DNA of 64,000 nucleotides from Girardinichthys multiradiatus (GCF_021462225.1 NC_061795.1:46262872-46326871); one strand, 5' to 3'; positions 1 through 11,254 are shown, counted from the stretch's first letter. Made by a program: numbers and translations. The notes: generated by a model from the letters alone, not told the origin.

Positions 1-59
1 GTTATAGAAAATTATTAAGGAGTGACGGAAATCGCCTAGCAAGATTATTCTTGGATTTT

Positions 60-1100
60 TCTCTATTTTCTCACGTCACAGCCACAAATTTAGGATTTTA
101 TGTAACAGACCAACACAAAGTAACACAGGTCTGAAGTGGAAGGAAAGCTTTTAAATCTGAACAGTGTGGAGGGGAGTTTTATGTAGCATTCCCTGAGTCA
201 ACAGTTTGTAGAACCACCTTCTGGGTTAGTCTTTGCTCATGTAGAAATCATAATCTTTACCCCTTCTTCACGCTCAGTCAGATGGGAAGGAGGCACAATT
301 TGAACAGCCGTTTTTAAGTCTTGCTGCAGATAGTTGGATTTATGTCTGGACTTTGACTGGGCCATTTAAAGAAATATATATGCTTCGTTGTAAAGCATTC
401 CAGTGGAGCTCTGGGTTTAGTCTTCTCCTCCATCTAACAGGTTTCCTTCCAGGATTGCCCCATATTTAGCTCCATCAACTCTGTGGAGCGCCACCACTAT
501 GGTCAGGATAATGTGGGACTTTTCTGCCGCATATCACATTTTGAATGTAGGCCAAAAAGTTCAGTTTAGGCCTCATCCGACCAGAGTACCTTCTTCCACA
601 TGTTTGCTGGGTCCCTAACTTAGTTTGTGTAAAACTGCAAACAGGACTTCTAATGGCTTTCTGTCAATGATTGTTTTTTTTTTCTGGCCACTCTTCCATA
701 AAGACCAAATTTGTTGCACGACTAATAGTTTCTCTCTCAACGGATTTTCACGCCTAATCTGTAGAGTTGCTGCAGGTCTTCCAAATATCTCCTTGCTCAG
801 CTGGTCAATTTAGGTGGACCTCCATGTCTTGCTGTTTTAGAACCCAACCTTGCTTTAAACGTCCCCAGAACCTCCTCACTGACCTGTCTGCTGTGGTCCC
901 TTGTCTTCATGATGCTGTCTGCTCTCCAAAGTTCTCTAACAAACTTCTGAGGCCAGAAACAGAACAGCTGGATTTGCCCTGAAACTCAATTGCACACAGC
1001 TGGATCTAATTATTTAATAATTAGTTGACTTCTCAAGGCCATTTGTTGCACTGGCCTTCATCTAGGAGTGTCAGAGTGAATGTATGGTTTTCCCTCCATT
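60..1100 (-). mobile_element. Decayed Tc1-type transposon
   Basis: Read on the minus strand, the segment keeps nucleotide stretches typical of teleost Tc1 transposases, including the 'twelve-base' GTGGAAGAAGGT-like block before the first catalytic Asp, the QDN region, and the 5' and 3' non-coding ends (near 1020-1100 and 60-160). Frameshifts and stops are throughout; no long frame remains. It is an old dead copy of a family different from the one at 8146 and 61256. Confidence 0.8.
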
Positions 1101-1439
1101 TCTGATCGAGGCCCGTTTGCATTGGTCTCTAACAGGGGTCTGCAACCTGCAGCCCTAGAACCACCAAATGCTCTTTGGACCTTCCACAATGACAAATAAT
1201 ATTCTTATTATAGATATAATAAAAGCAGGTTTTAGGAGTTCTTTTTTTTCATAGAATAATTGCATTGAATTTCAGCAACAGAACAACACTAAAAGTACCA
1301 GTGATATATTTTAGAAATATTTTTCTTGTCATTAGGTTGGAAACTATGCTTTTTATCAACATAATTTTTCACAAATATCAGCATCTCGTAGAAGAAAATG
1401 TTTCCATCCTTTTTTGCAAAAGTTTTAGGTTTTTCTTTT

Positions 1440-1505
1440 GTTTAACTCCCATACACTGGGAATGCTAGTTATATATTTTGATCACGTAGTTGTGTGTGTG
1501 TTTTT
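1440..1505 (-). repeat. Short repeat unit homologous to the edge of the 11.26 kb minisatellite
   Basis: The segment around CACTGGGAATGCTAGTTATA, then TATTTTGATCACG and a TG run, is the reverse complement of the right edge of the minisatellite at about 11440-11485. It shows that the minisatellite arose inside a dispersed repeat present at both places in opposite orientation. Confidence 0.65.
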
Positions 1506-1979
1506 ACCCACCCTCACTAACTCTTTGATCAACGACCAGGCTTGCTGACGGTTACCATGACAGCCACTCACATGATCAGAGACTGCACCGCAGGTGTGTG
1601 CATGTCAGCAAAGATACCCCGAGGTGTGACCTTGTACAACACAAATCCAGCTCGACGATCACTCCTCCTCAAACACTGAACACACATGCTAACAGTCAGA
1701 GACACAGCTGCTCACACACACACACCCTACACAGACAATTCTCTATGACACACACTCACTGGATGTAGACATAAATGTGAAGACTACACAAAGCTCACTG
1801 CTGATAATTTTAATAATGAGTGGTCAGAAAATGAAAGCTGTTTGTTTTTGTTGTCTGTTCAGTTTCATCTCACCAGTTTCTTGGAGGTCTGGAACTTAAT
1901 CTCAGTATTTTATAGGTCAATAAAAATGTGGTAATATATTTGTATTTCCAGACTTTATTCATTATCCTTTTCTTCTAAG

Positions 1980-2415
1980 TGGCATCCCCTTGTTTATGTA
2001 CCTCCTTGCTTTATTAAATCCTTTCTTCCTTATTTCCTTCCTCACTTTATTTTGTCATCCTTTCCTTCCTTTTGTTTTTCTTCCTTTGATCCTTTCTTAT
2101 GCCCTGCCTCCCTTCTCCGTGTATCATTCCTTCATGTCCCACAATTCTTTATTGTGACCTTCTTACCTTTGCCTTCTAATGTCCTTCCTTTATTTCTTCT
2201 TCGTTTCCTTTGGTGTCCACCTGTTTTATTTTTTTAACCTTCCTTTTGCCTATTTTTCCTTCCTTTCTTGTGTCCTTGTTACCTTTCTTCCTTCTGTTTT
2301 CCTTTTAAAATCCTTCCTTCCTCATTTTCTTCCGCTGTTATATCCTTCCTCATCCACTTCTCCCTCCCTACATTCCTTCCCTTTCTTGTGTCATTTCCTT
2401 GTGTCTGTCCTGTAA
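1980..2415. repeat. Pyrimidine-rich degenerate (CCTT)n tract
   Basis: About 430 bp of almost pure C/T on the plus strand with repeated CCTTCCTT cores, broken by substitutions. The short open frames here are by-products of low complexity. A purine-rich counterpart lies at 35040-35265. Confidence 0.8.
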
Positions 2416-3056
2416 AAGTAATGAAAGTGTTTTACAGGAGTACTACACGTATTTAAATCTTTAGGAACAACCTGTGAAACATTAAATACCAGAACTCAAG
2501 CCTGGTCTCACAGTAGCTTGGACTCCTCCAGGGCTTTTCCTTGTCTCTGTGCCTGTTTTTGGACCTTCTCCAGGACAGGAGGGTGTCTGGCTTGGGAACC
2601 TCTGGGTCTCAACTTTGCTTTATGCTGAAAATGTGGCTCTGTTGGCATCTTAATGTCACAATCATCAGTGAGCACTGGGGTGTTTCACATAGTGATGTGA
2701 CGTTCACAAACGAACAGAACATTTTGAACAGCTCCTTACCTTGAATGATTGGACTCGAGTCTCAATTAGTGAGAGCCGTTCTTTGTTTTTCGCAATTTTG
2801 TTTTCTTATAATGCTACTTTTCAATTTAATTTAATTAATTAAATTATGTAATTTTAGGTAACTAAATATGTAAACATAAAAAGGGGTGGGTATGAGCATA
2901 CAGCGCATGCTCATTGCTCACTATTTGTTTTCATCGCGTGTCATGGCGGCAGGGTGTGCAGCAACGTGTGCGACGCAGGCTGAGGGAGAGAGGAGGACGG
3001 TCACAGTGTGCTTGTTGCTCAAGAACCAAACAATGAGTGGCGCAACAAAACGTTTA

Positions 3057-3172
3057 TTAACCAAATAAAGTTTATTTGGTTAAACAGTCTGTGTGCGGGA
3101 TGGGTGGAGTCCTTCATGATGTGGAGGGCTTCATGGACTCCACCCATCCCACACAGGCTGTTTCAGCACCTC
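3057..3172. repeat. Two adjacent hairpins
   Basis: First, a perfect inverted repeat of 13-bp arms (TTAACCAAATAAA and its complement) around a single G, at 3057-3083. Immediately next, arms of about 30 bp (ending GGGTGGAGTCC / GGACTCCACCC) flank a loop of about 22 bp. The second arm runs on into LINE coding sequence. Confidence 0.75.
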
Positions 3173-3300
3173 CCTTCAAGTCAGGCAGGCGGTTGAGGAG
3201 CATTCAGAGCAAGACCATCAGGCTCAGAAACAGCTTCTTCCCTGAAGCTGTCAGACTGCTGAACTCGAACCACACTCTGTAGACTCTCCCACTGTCTAAT
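3165..3300 (+). pseudogene. LINE ORF2 C-terminal fragment (L2-like)
   Basis: A frame reads [20 protein letters not shown] and then PEAVRLLNS, the C-terminal end typical of fish L2-like reverse transcriptase ORFs; the LINE at 45 kb has the similar [18 protein letters not shown]. The 5' part is missing and the left edge is a hairpin. Confidence 0.7.
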
Positions 3301-4329
3301 TCGGCTGTGCTGCATCACATGCGCTGATTCTTTACATTTCACAGCCAGATCTGAACTTTCAGCCAAGTGTACCCAGGTTTCAGGCACCGGGCCCTGTGTA
3401 AACTCTGGGCCATTTGCCTGACACCTTCCATAATGGAGGACCAGGCCCACCTCTCGAACCCTGACCTGCACTGAACACAAGGTGCAATATTTCACTCACA
3501 TTACGTGAAATCCTTTACATGTGTAATTAGTACTTTGCAAAGTTAATTTCAGCTTCACTATTTAACTGTGTATATTTCTTTTTTTTTTTGCTCTTCGCTG
3601 CACATATTTTTACTGATTGCTATTTATTGTTAGATTTAGCTTTGTATGTTATACTTAGTTTTCTTTTTACTCAAGTATTAGGCTTCTTAACCGGGACCTG
3701 AGTCCGAATGTCATACCTTAACATATAAATGTGAGCTGGCATGACAAGAAAAATCCTGGTGTTGTTTACCATTGGTGCATTGCCTTAGTAGTTATTTTTA
3801 ATGGTGCAAATGGTGATTTTTATTTCTGTCGTAGCGATTTAAGTGCACTTTTTTCTCTTCCATTTTGTTTTATTTTTTTATATTACATATAGCATTAAAA
3901 TGCACACAGATTTATAATAAAGAACAGGGCTGTTTGATATTTATATTTCGATAATATACTTAATTTTATGGAACATATATACATAAAAAAAATGTTTGTA
4001 TGAGCATACCTCTGTCATATTTTGCACCCTAATAAAAATATTAATATTACTTAATACATTTGTTATAAATTACACCCGCACATGCCAGGCTTCCAAAATT
4101 TTATATTTTTAACACTATATTAGGGGTAAAACAGCTTTTTCTTAGAAATACATACATTTTCAAAAGCTTTTTCTATTGCCGCTTTGAGTAGCAGCTTCAA
4201 ACCTAGGTTTTCAGGGAGATCGGTTCCTTTCTCCAGCAGTCAGGGTGAGAGGTGGAGGTCATCCCAGAGCATCATGGAGACCAATGAGAGAAACAGTACT
4301 ACTACTGTAGGAGGAAACAGTAGGACCTA

Positions 4330-4440
4330 AAGAAAACCTACACATGCAAAAGGAGAACATGTACCTCCACAGAGAGAAGCCTCAGCAGGGACTTCAGGAC
4401 GTTCTTGCTGCAAGGAACCAGTGCTAATAACTGCACCTTA
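4330..4440 (+). repeat. Fragment of a dispersed teleost repeat
   Basis: Contains GGAGAACATG and TTCTTGCTGCAAGGAACCAG, recognisable as the right part of a very common fish dispersed repeat whose left part is seen at about 30085-30285. I do not assign its class. Confidence 0.45.
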
Positions 4441-5439
4441 AAACCTTATCTGTGGGGTTTTATATTCATTCAAAATGGTCTTCTTCACTGCAGTTTTGCC
4501 TAGATGATCTATTTTGTGGTCATTGCAGATACTGACAGCTCATAACTTTTTTAACCCATTTCAGGAGAACCACAGCATGTATAACCATCTTTTGATGTAC
4601 ATAGATGCATCACAGTGAGAATAACACTCAACATACCTTCGAAATCAATCAGCTTTTCTCCTCACCAGCCATCTTCTCACACATCTCATATTATCTCAGG
4701 GAAAGGTGGGAAAGGAGGAAAGCACAGAGGAGAAAGGTGGAGAGGATGGTGTGTTTTGTCCCAACCTTTCTGTTTGCCTCAGCATTGATCCCTGCCTCAC
4801 CTTAACATCAAGGCCAGCCCACACACACATTTGCTGAAGCCCTGACTTCGACCGCCTGACTGGTCAAATTAAAGCCGGATAGCTGCCAGACCCCAGGGAT
4901 GGTGCAAACGTTTTCACTGAGACAGGTTTAATGCACATTTTCACAACTCTTTTAGCTTTACATACAAACCAGCAGATGGTCTGTAATTTTACATGAAACT
5001 CTGGACCAGATCAAGATTTTCTGGCTGTACTGTAACTAGCTGCACAGTCCGACCTCTGATGTAACTGAACATTAGTGTCAAAATAAAGGTCCTAGTGGTA
5101 ATCTGTGTGCCTCCTCAGGCTGTTCGTTGACAGCAGAGGATTTTAAATTCTTTTGCATGTTTGATGGTAAGGATTCTCAGTCCTCCAAGGGAGAAATCCT
5201 ACATGCTCAACCAGTAGATAATAATCAGATATTTTTCTTGTTTTTTGAAGTTTAACCTCCAAAAACATCTTCGAGACTAAACATGAGTTGGAAGTATTAA
5301 GTTGTCAGAAAAATTGCACGATAAGGTCATTAATGGGACTCATAAAAGGATGACCAAACACAGAAAAACTAGCTTGTTGCATCAAAACTAAATATCTAAA
5401 CCACATCTTAAGGATGAGAAATGCCCTTTTGTAGAAAGC

Positions 5440-5505
5440 CTTGTTCACATCTGAGGAAGCTTTTTGGGTGAGGGGTGAAACATCTTCATAAACAAGAGAA
5501 GTTCG
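5440..5505 (+). repeat. Possible Penelope-like element 3' end with hammerhead-like core
   Basis: The order is CTTGTT, then CTGAGGA, a stem-loop (GCTTTT / AGGGGT, mostly G-U wobbles), then GAAAC, then AACAAG. CTGANGA and GAAA are the hammerhead ribozyme core boxes, and CTTGTT can pair with AACAAG as stem I. Similar sequence occurs in fish downstream of Penelope-type GIY-YIG ORFs, as I recall. No ORF of such an element is visible here. The expected ACGT stem III is ACAT, so the copy is probably inactive. Confidence 0.35.
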
Positions 5506-6785
5506 GTGTTAAATGGTTTGAAAATTTTAAATTGTTCCAGTTCAAAGACAGTTTTCTAAACTGTTGGTTCAGGTCTGAGGTAGATTGATATAAACATTGC
5601 ACACTGAAGCTTTAAATCTGTCAAGCCATTAGTGGTCCAAAACTTAAGCCCATAAATACACAAATATGTTCTCACTCTGAAAGAGGGGATTTCTGTACCA
5701 GAGAAAGTCTAGGTAAGGTAACAGAGAAGATGCACAGAAACCTTGTTCAAACCGAGCTGTATCTGAAAGTCGCCCCTTCTTTGAGAAGACAGCTCAGTTT
5801 GCGTTAAAGCACTTCTGTTTGTGAGCGTGATGCGTGTGAATGTGAGTTGGTGTGAAAGTGTGCTGTGTCAGCACCTGAGACAGACAGGGCTGCTGTTGTG
5901 CAGCCACAGAGGAAATAAAACAACAGCCCACGTTGTTCCAGCCGACAGACAGACGGCTCTCCTCCTTTTGTTCCCGCTGTTTATTATTCCTTGTTCTGCA
6001 TTCATCCTCTCCTCTGTTCCGACTCGGCTGTCTCTTATACTTCATGCTCACCCCGCCTGCTTCTGCCACTTCTTTCTCAACTGTCCAGCCTCCTTTATAT
6101 TTATCCTGAAATAAAATCAATCCAACTCATGCATAAACCCTCACCAGGTCTGCAGAAACACCAATGTGTCATGTATTCTATTTTTAAACATCAGGATGAT
6201 TTTTGTTCCTGCAGAAAATTAAAAAGGAGGAGCAGTGGTTTGGAGAAACAGATGGAGGAAGGTGAAGCTGAATATCTCACTGAAGAGTGATGAATGGTCG
6301 AAGGAAGAATGAGCAGATGGGTAAAGGAAGGAAAGGAAGGATATGTGGCTGAAGTACAGTAGAGGAGTTTGCCAGATCCAAACTCTGACAATGGTGCCCA
6401 AAAGAGTTTGTTAAAAAAAATTTATTAAAAAGGAAAAGTTGGAATCTTGAAAAACAAACAAAAAAACAAATTAAACACATTTTTTGGGTATTTTGTGGGT
6501 GCTTGAGCTCAGATTTGGTAAAATGCAATCTGAGGTACAATGCTTCCATCTGCTGGAGAGTCAGTAGAAAGCTTTTTTCATACGTTTTTGCAGTGACATA
6601 AAATTGATTTGAAGCATCATCCTCGTCACCACATATCTATTGTTTTCTAAACATTATTTTAACAATTTTATCAGCATTTAGTTTCTACTTGGAGGTAATA
6701 GTCCAAGTCTTGATACTACTTCTTCTTCCAATATTCTGGAGCTCTCAGACCTGCTGGAAATAACTTTGTGGATCAAAAGTGCAAT
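5506..6785. other. Intergenic, nothing recognised
   Basis: Overlapping short frames on both strands around 5800-6550 show no family resemblance, and neither strand has consistent coding character. No repeat identified. Confidence 0.4.
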
Positions 6786-6977
6786 ATTATTCAGTCCCCT
6801 TTACTTTCAGTGCAGCAAACTCACTCCAGAAGTTCAGTGAGGATCTCTGAATGATCCAATGTTGTCCCAAATGACTGATGATGATAAAAATAATCCACCT
6901 GTGTGTAATCAAGTCTCCGTATAAATGCACCTGCTCTGTGATAGTCTCAGGGTTCTGTTCAAAGCGCGGAGAGCATC

Positions 6978-8000
6978 ATGAAGACCAAGGAACACACCAG
7001 GTAGGTCCGAGATACTGTTGTGGAGAAGTTTAAAGCCGGATTTAGATACAAAAAGATTTCCCAAGCTTTAAACATCCGAAGGAGCACTGTGCAAGCAATC
7101 ATATTGAAATGGAAGGAGTATCAGACCACTGCAAATCTACCAAGACCCGGCCGTCCCTCTAAACTTTCATCTCGAACAAGGAGAAGACTGATCAGAGATG
7201 CAGCCAAGAGGCCCACGATCACTCTGGATGAACTGCAGAGATCTACAGCTGAGGTGGGAGAGTCTGTCCATAGGACAACAATCAGTCGTACACTGCACAA
7301 ATCTGGCCTTTATGGAAGAGTGGCAAGAAGAAAGCCATTTCTCAAAGATATCCATAAAACATCTCATTTAAAGTTTGCCACAAGCCACCTGGGAGACACA
7401 CCAAACATGTGGAAGAAGGTGCTCTGGTCAGATGAAACCAAAATCCAACTGTTTGGCCACAATGCAAAACGATATGTTTGGTGTAAAAGCAACACAGTTT
7501 ATCACCCTGAACACACCATCCCCACTGTCGAACATGGTGGTGGCAGCATCATGGTTTGGGCCTGCTTTTCGTCAGCAGGGACAGGGAAGATGGTCAAAAT
7601 TGATGGGAAGATGGATGGGGCCAAATACAGGACCATTCTGGAAGAAAACCTGTTGGAGTCTGCAAGAGACCTGAGACTGGGACGGAGATTTATCTTCCAA
7701 CAAGACAATGATCCAAAACATAAAACCAAATCTACAATGGAATGGTTCACAAATAAACGTATCCAGGTGTTGGAATGGCCAAGTCAAAGTCCAGACCTGA
7801 ATCCGATCGAGAATCTGTGGAAAGAGCTGAAGACTGCTGTTCATGAACGCTCTCCATCCAACCTCACTGAGCTCCAGATGTTTTACAAGGAAGAATGGGC
7901 AAGAATTTCAGTCTCTCGATGTGCAAAACTGATAGAGACAAACCCCAAGCGACTTGCAGCTGTAATTGCAGCAAAGGGTGGCGCTACTGTAACGGGCTGA
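6978..8000 (+). pseudogene. Tc1 transposase, one early stop and a chimeric C-terminus
   Basis: From the ATG at 6978 the frame runs to TGA at 7998, about 340 codons, the usual Tc1 transposase length. Codon 9 is TAG (7002-7004) where the family usually has Gln. Downstream all is open: an N-terminal paired-type helix-turn-helix region, GRPSK hinge-like block, WSDETKIQLFG with the first catalytic Asp, QQDNDPKH with the second, and SPDLNPIENLW with the catalytic Glu; 34 residues separate the second Asp and the Glu (DD34E). The last codons (GTA ACG GGC TGA) come from the LTR-like insertion at 7988, which replaced the normal end. The frame is thus nearly intact but should not yield a normal protein. 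Confidence 0.9.
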
Positions 8001-8473
8001 GTTGGTGTGATCGTATAGGTTTTGAAAGCAGACAGCTCAGTCAACTGGTTTCTGGGTGTTTATTTCTGCAGATTAAAACTTATTAATCCACTTCTGGTCA
8101 CCTTTCCCATGCACTCTGCTCCTAAGCATGCAAACAAGAGCAGTACAGGTCCTTCTCAAAATATTAGCATATTGTGATAAAGTTCATTATTTTCCATAAT
8201 GTCATGATGAAAATTTAACATTGATATATTTTAGATTCATTGCACACTAACTGAAATATTTCAGGTCTTTTATTGTCTTAATACAGATGATTTTGGCATA
8301 CAGCTCATGAAAACCCAAAATTCCTATCTCACAAAATTAGCATACCATTAAAAGGGTCTCTAAACGAGCTATGAACCTAATCATCTGAATCAATGAGTTA
8401 ACTCTAAACACCTGCAAAAGATTCCTGAGGCCTTTAAAACTCCCAGCCTGGTTCATCACTCAAAACCCCAATC

Positions 8474-8977
8474 ATGGGTAAGACTGCCGACCTGACTGCT
8501 GTCCAGAAGGCCACTATTGACACCCTCAAGCAAGAGGGTAAGACACAGAAAGACATTTCTGAACGAATAGGCTGCTCCCAGAGTGCTGTATCAAGGCACC
8601 TCAGTGGGAAGTCTGTGGGAAGGAAAAAGTGTGGCAGAAAACGCTGCACAATGAGAAGAGGTGACCGGACCCTGAGGAAGATTGTGGAGAAGGGCCGATT
8701 CCAGACCTTGGGGGACCTGCGGAAGCAGTGGACTGAGTCTGGAGTAGAAACATCCAGAGCCACCGTGCACAGGCGTGTGCAGGAAATGGGCTACAGGTGC
8801 CGCATTCCCCAGGTCAAGTCACTTTTGAACCAGAAACAGCGGCGAAAGCGCCTGACCTGGGCTACAGAGAAGCAGCACTGGACTGTTGCTCAGTGGTCCA
8901 AAGTACTTTTTTCGGATGAAAGCAAATTCTGCATGTCATTCGGAAATCAAGGTGCCAGAGTCTGGAAAATCTCCTGA
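8474..8977 (+). pseudogene. Truncated Tc1 transposase, left arm of the foldback
   Basis: Starts MGKTADLTAVQKATIDTLKQ and covers the two helix-turn-helix DNA-binding modules and the first catalytic region FSDESKFCMSFGN. It ends a few residues after RVW, where the arm switches strand. The second Asp and the Glu are missing, so no catalysis is possible. Nearly identical to the opposite frame at 8947-9612. Confidence 0.9.
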
Positions 8978-9612
8978 TAGCTAGCTGCATTGACCCTTCC
9001 CTTGATAAAACACAGTGGACCAACACCAGCAGCTGACACGGCACCCCAGACCATCACTGACTGTGGGTACTTGACACTGGACTTCTGGCATTTTGGCATT
9101 TCCTTCTCCCCAGTCTTCCTCCAGACTCTGGCACCTTGATTTCCGAATGACATGCAGAATTTGCTTTCATCCGAAAAAAGTACTTTGGACCACTGAGCAA
9201 CAGTCCAGTGCTGCTTCTCTGTAGCCCAGGTCAGGCGCTTCTGCCGCTGTTTCTGGTTCAAAAGTGGCTTGACCTGGGGAATGCGGCACCTGTAGCCTAT
9301 TTCCTGCACACGCCTGTGCACGGTGGCTCTGGATGTTTCTACTCCAGACTCAGTCCACTGCTTCCGCAGGTCCCCCAAGGTCTGGAATCGGCCCTTCTCC
9401 ACAATCTTCCTCAGGGTCCGGTCACCTCTTCTCGTTGTGCAGCGTTTTCTGCCACACTTTTTCCTTCCCACAGACTTCCCACTGAGGTGCCTTGATACAG
9501 CACTCTGGGAACAGCCTATTTGTTCAGAAATGTCTTTCTGTGTCTTACCCTCTTGCTTGAGGGTGTCAATAGTGGCCTTCTGGACAGCAGTCAGGTCTGC
9601 AGTCTTACCCAT
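8947..9612 (-). pseudogene. Truncated Tc1 transposase, right arm of the foldback
   Basis: Same protein as the left arm, but extends further, through PQSVMVWGAVSAAGVGPL to ASYQEIF, then stops after a few residues read from the left arm. 221 residues remain of about 340. First catalytic Asp present; second Asp and Glu absent. Could still bind terminal repeats if expressed (inference). Confidence 0.9.
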
Positions 9613-10639
9613 GATTGGGGTTTTGAGTGATGAACCAGGCTGGGAGTTTTAAAGGCCTCAGGAATCTTTTGCAGGTCTTTAGAGTTAACTCGTTGATTCA
9701 GATGATTAGGTTCATAGCTCGTTTAGAGACCCTTTTAATGATATGCTAATTTTGTGAGATAGGAATTTTGGGTTTTCATGAGCTGTATGCCAAAATCATC
9801 CGTATTAAGACAATAAAAGACCTGAAATATTTCAGTTAGTGTGCAATGAATCTAAAATATATCAATGTTAAATTTTCATCATGACATTATGGAAAATAAT
9901 GAACTTTATCACAATATGCAAATTTTTTTAGGACCTGTATTTACACAAGCTGTGCTACATGAGAACACACTGGATAGCGAACAGCGGCACACACATTCGC
10001 GCCAAAAATATGACAGCAAAAACGTTGTAAAACTCGGTCAAAACAGCCCAAAACTGCTTCACAACAAAGGAATAAATAATAGTAAATAACATGTGCTAGA
10101 GACTTCGGCATACGTGGCTACTTTCACGCAGAAAACACCACTTTATCATAGCAGCAAATCTTCCCACGACTTACCCTTAGCAGTGCAGAACAGGGAGAGG
10201 AGGGAGAAGCTATGAGGGCCGGGAAGAGCTACCGGAGCCCAGGAAGCACAAACAAGGTAGAGTGCAGAAAGGCAGTTCTCCTAGGGAAAATCAATAAAAC
10301 CATGGGAAATAAAATTGTTCAATGACATAAAATTCACAAAAACTTATAACATGAATTAAAAATAATTATTAATAAGGTGCATTTTTAACTTTGTTACACT
10401 GCAAAGTATTAACGCAAGGGGGCCGAATAATATTGCACGCCCCACTTTTCAGTTTTTTATTTGTTAAAAAAGTTTGACACGTCCAATAAATTTCATTCCA
10501 CTTCACGATTGTGTCCCACTTGTTGTTGGTTCTTCACAAAAAATTTGAATTTTATATCTTTATGTTTGAAGCCTGAAATGTGGCAAGAGGTTGACCAGTT
10601 AGAGGGGGCCGAGTACTTTCGCAAGGCACTGTATGGTAA

Positions 10640-11254
10640 GCTCTGCACTGGTGGCATCGTGATTGGCATTTTGACTCCTTGGAAAAAGACACATTGTGTC
10701 TCAGCGGGACATTCATGGTTAAATAAAAAAAGGGAATTTGTGTGGCGCCTTCTTCAGGTTCCTGGAGCATGCTGGGCTCTCTTGAACATCACGAGGACTA
10801 CTTCTCTGGAGCTAAACCTTTCAGCTTCAATTTCCTAATGATTCAGAAAACAGCTCTTTTAGTTGCAGTATTTTCATTTACGTTACAATATTCATATTTA
10901 CATAAACTTTCAACATACTTGCATCCAACAATTTGTCTGACAACCAATCTATTTTACATGAAATGTTTCTGAGACAAACCTTCTGTGCAGATAGGCTTTA
11001 ATAGAACCACACTTAGTTTTTTGGTTATTTTTACCTCACTTAGGCACAGCAGACATGTAAAGAACTACATACCAATTCATTTGTCTCAGTGATTATCTTT
11101 GTTCTGGTGTAGGAGGAAAATCATCTTTGGATCACTTTCAGCTCCTCATTTCAGCAGCTGCACTTTCACTGAAGCTGCTGTACAAACAATTTTCTCAGAT
11201 TTTGAAGTTAATAGATTTACTTCTCAATTATTAATAAAAAATTTCCTAGCTCAC
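10640..11254. other. Intergenic, nothing recognised
   Basis: Low-complexity AT-rich DNA between the nested transposon and the minisatellite; no gene or repeat recognised. Confidence 0.4.

Larger units (their letters stand above)
8146..9937. mobile_element. Head-to-head Tc1 foldback element
   Basis: Starts CAGGTCCTTCTC at 8146 and ends with its inverted form at 9937, with TA on each side (8144-8145 and 9938-9939). The left arm (8146-8966) and right arm (about 9120-9937) are inverted copies of the same 5' half of a Tc1 element. The central 150 bp or so (8967-9119) belongs only to the right-hand copy. Both arms have the start of the transposase gene, but the 3' half of the element with the catalytic Glu is absent from both. 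Confidence 0.92.
7988..10398. mobile_element. LTR-like insertion (probable solo LTR) interrupted by a Tc1 foldback
   Basis: The insertion begins TGTAACGGG and ends TTGTTACA, so it has TG...CA ends within a 6-bp inverted repeat. It is flanked by CTAC (7984-7987) and CTGC (10399-10402), which fits a 4-bp target duplication with one change. Without the nested Tc1 foldback it is about 617 bp. No internal retroelement genes are present. TG...CA ends and a 4-bp duplication fit a solo LTR of a Ty3/gypsy-like or similar element; the superfamily is not determined. Confidence 0.65.
6786..10631 (+). mobile_element. Tc1-type transposon, 5' end missing, split by a nested insertion
   Basis: The left part (6786-7987) has the end of the 5' non-coding region and the transposase frame; the right part (10399-10631) is the 3' non-coding region and terminal repeat, ending GGCACTG before a TA at 10632-10633. 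The two parts rejoin across the insertion at ...GCTAC / CAAAGTATTAACG, restoring the usual Tc1 end. The outer part of the 5' terminal repeat is lost, so the copy cannot transpose as such. Confidence 0.88.

Noticed and set aside
2052..2456. Hydrophobic open frames of 60-80 residues
   Set aside because: They arise from a pyrimidine-rich simple repeat that encodes Phe/Leu/Ser in any frame.
9208..9652. Plus-strand frames of 95 and 109 residues, repeated at 62132-62576
   Set aside because: They are antisense shadows of the Tc1 transposase and recur wherever it does.
10461..10838. 125-residue open frame
   Set aside because: It spans the 3' terminal repeat of a Tc1 and unrelated flank, so it cannot be a real gene.
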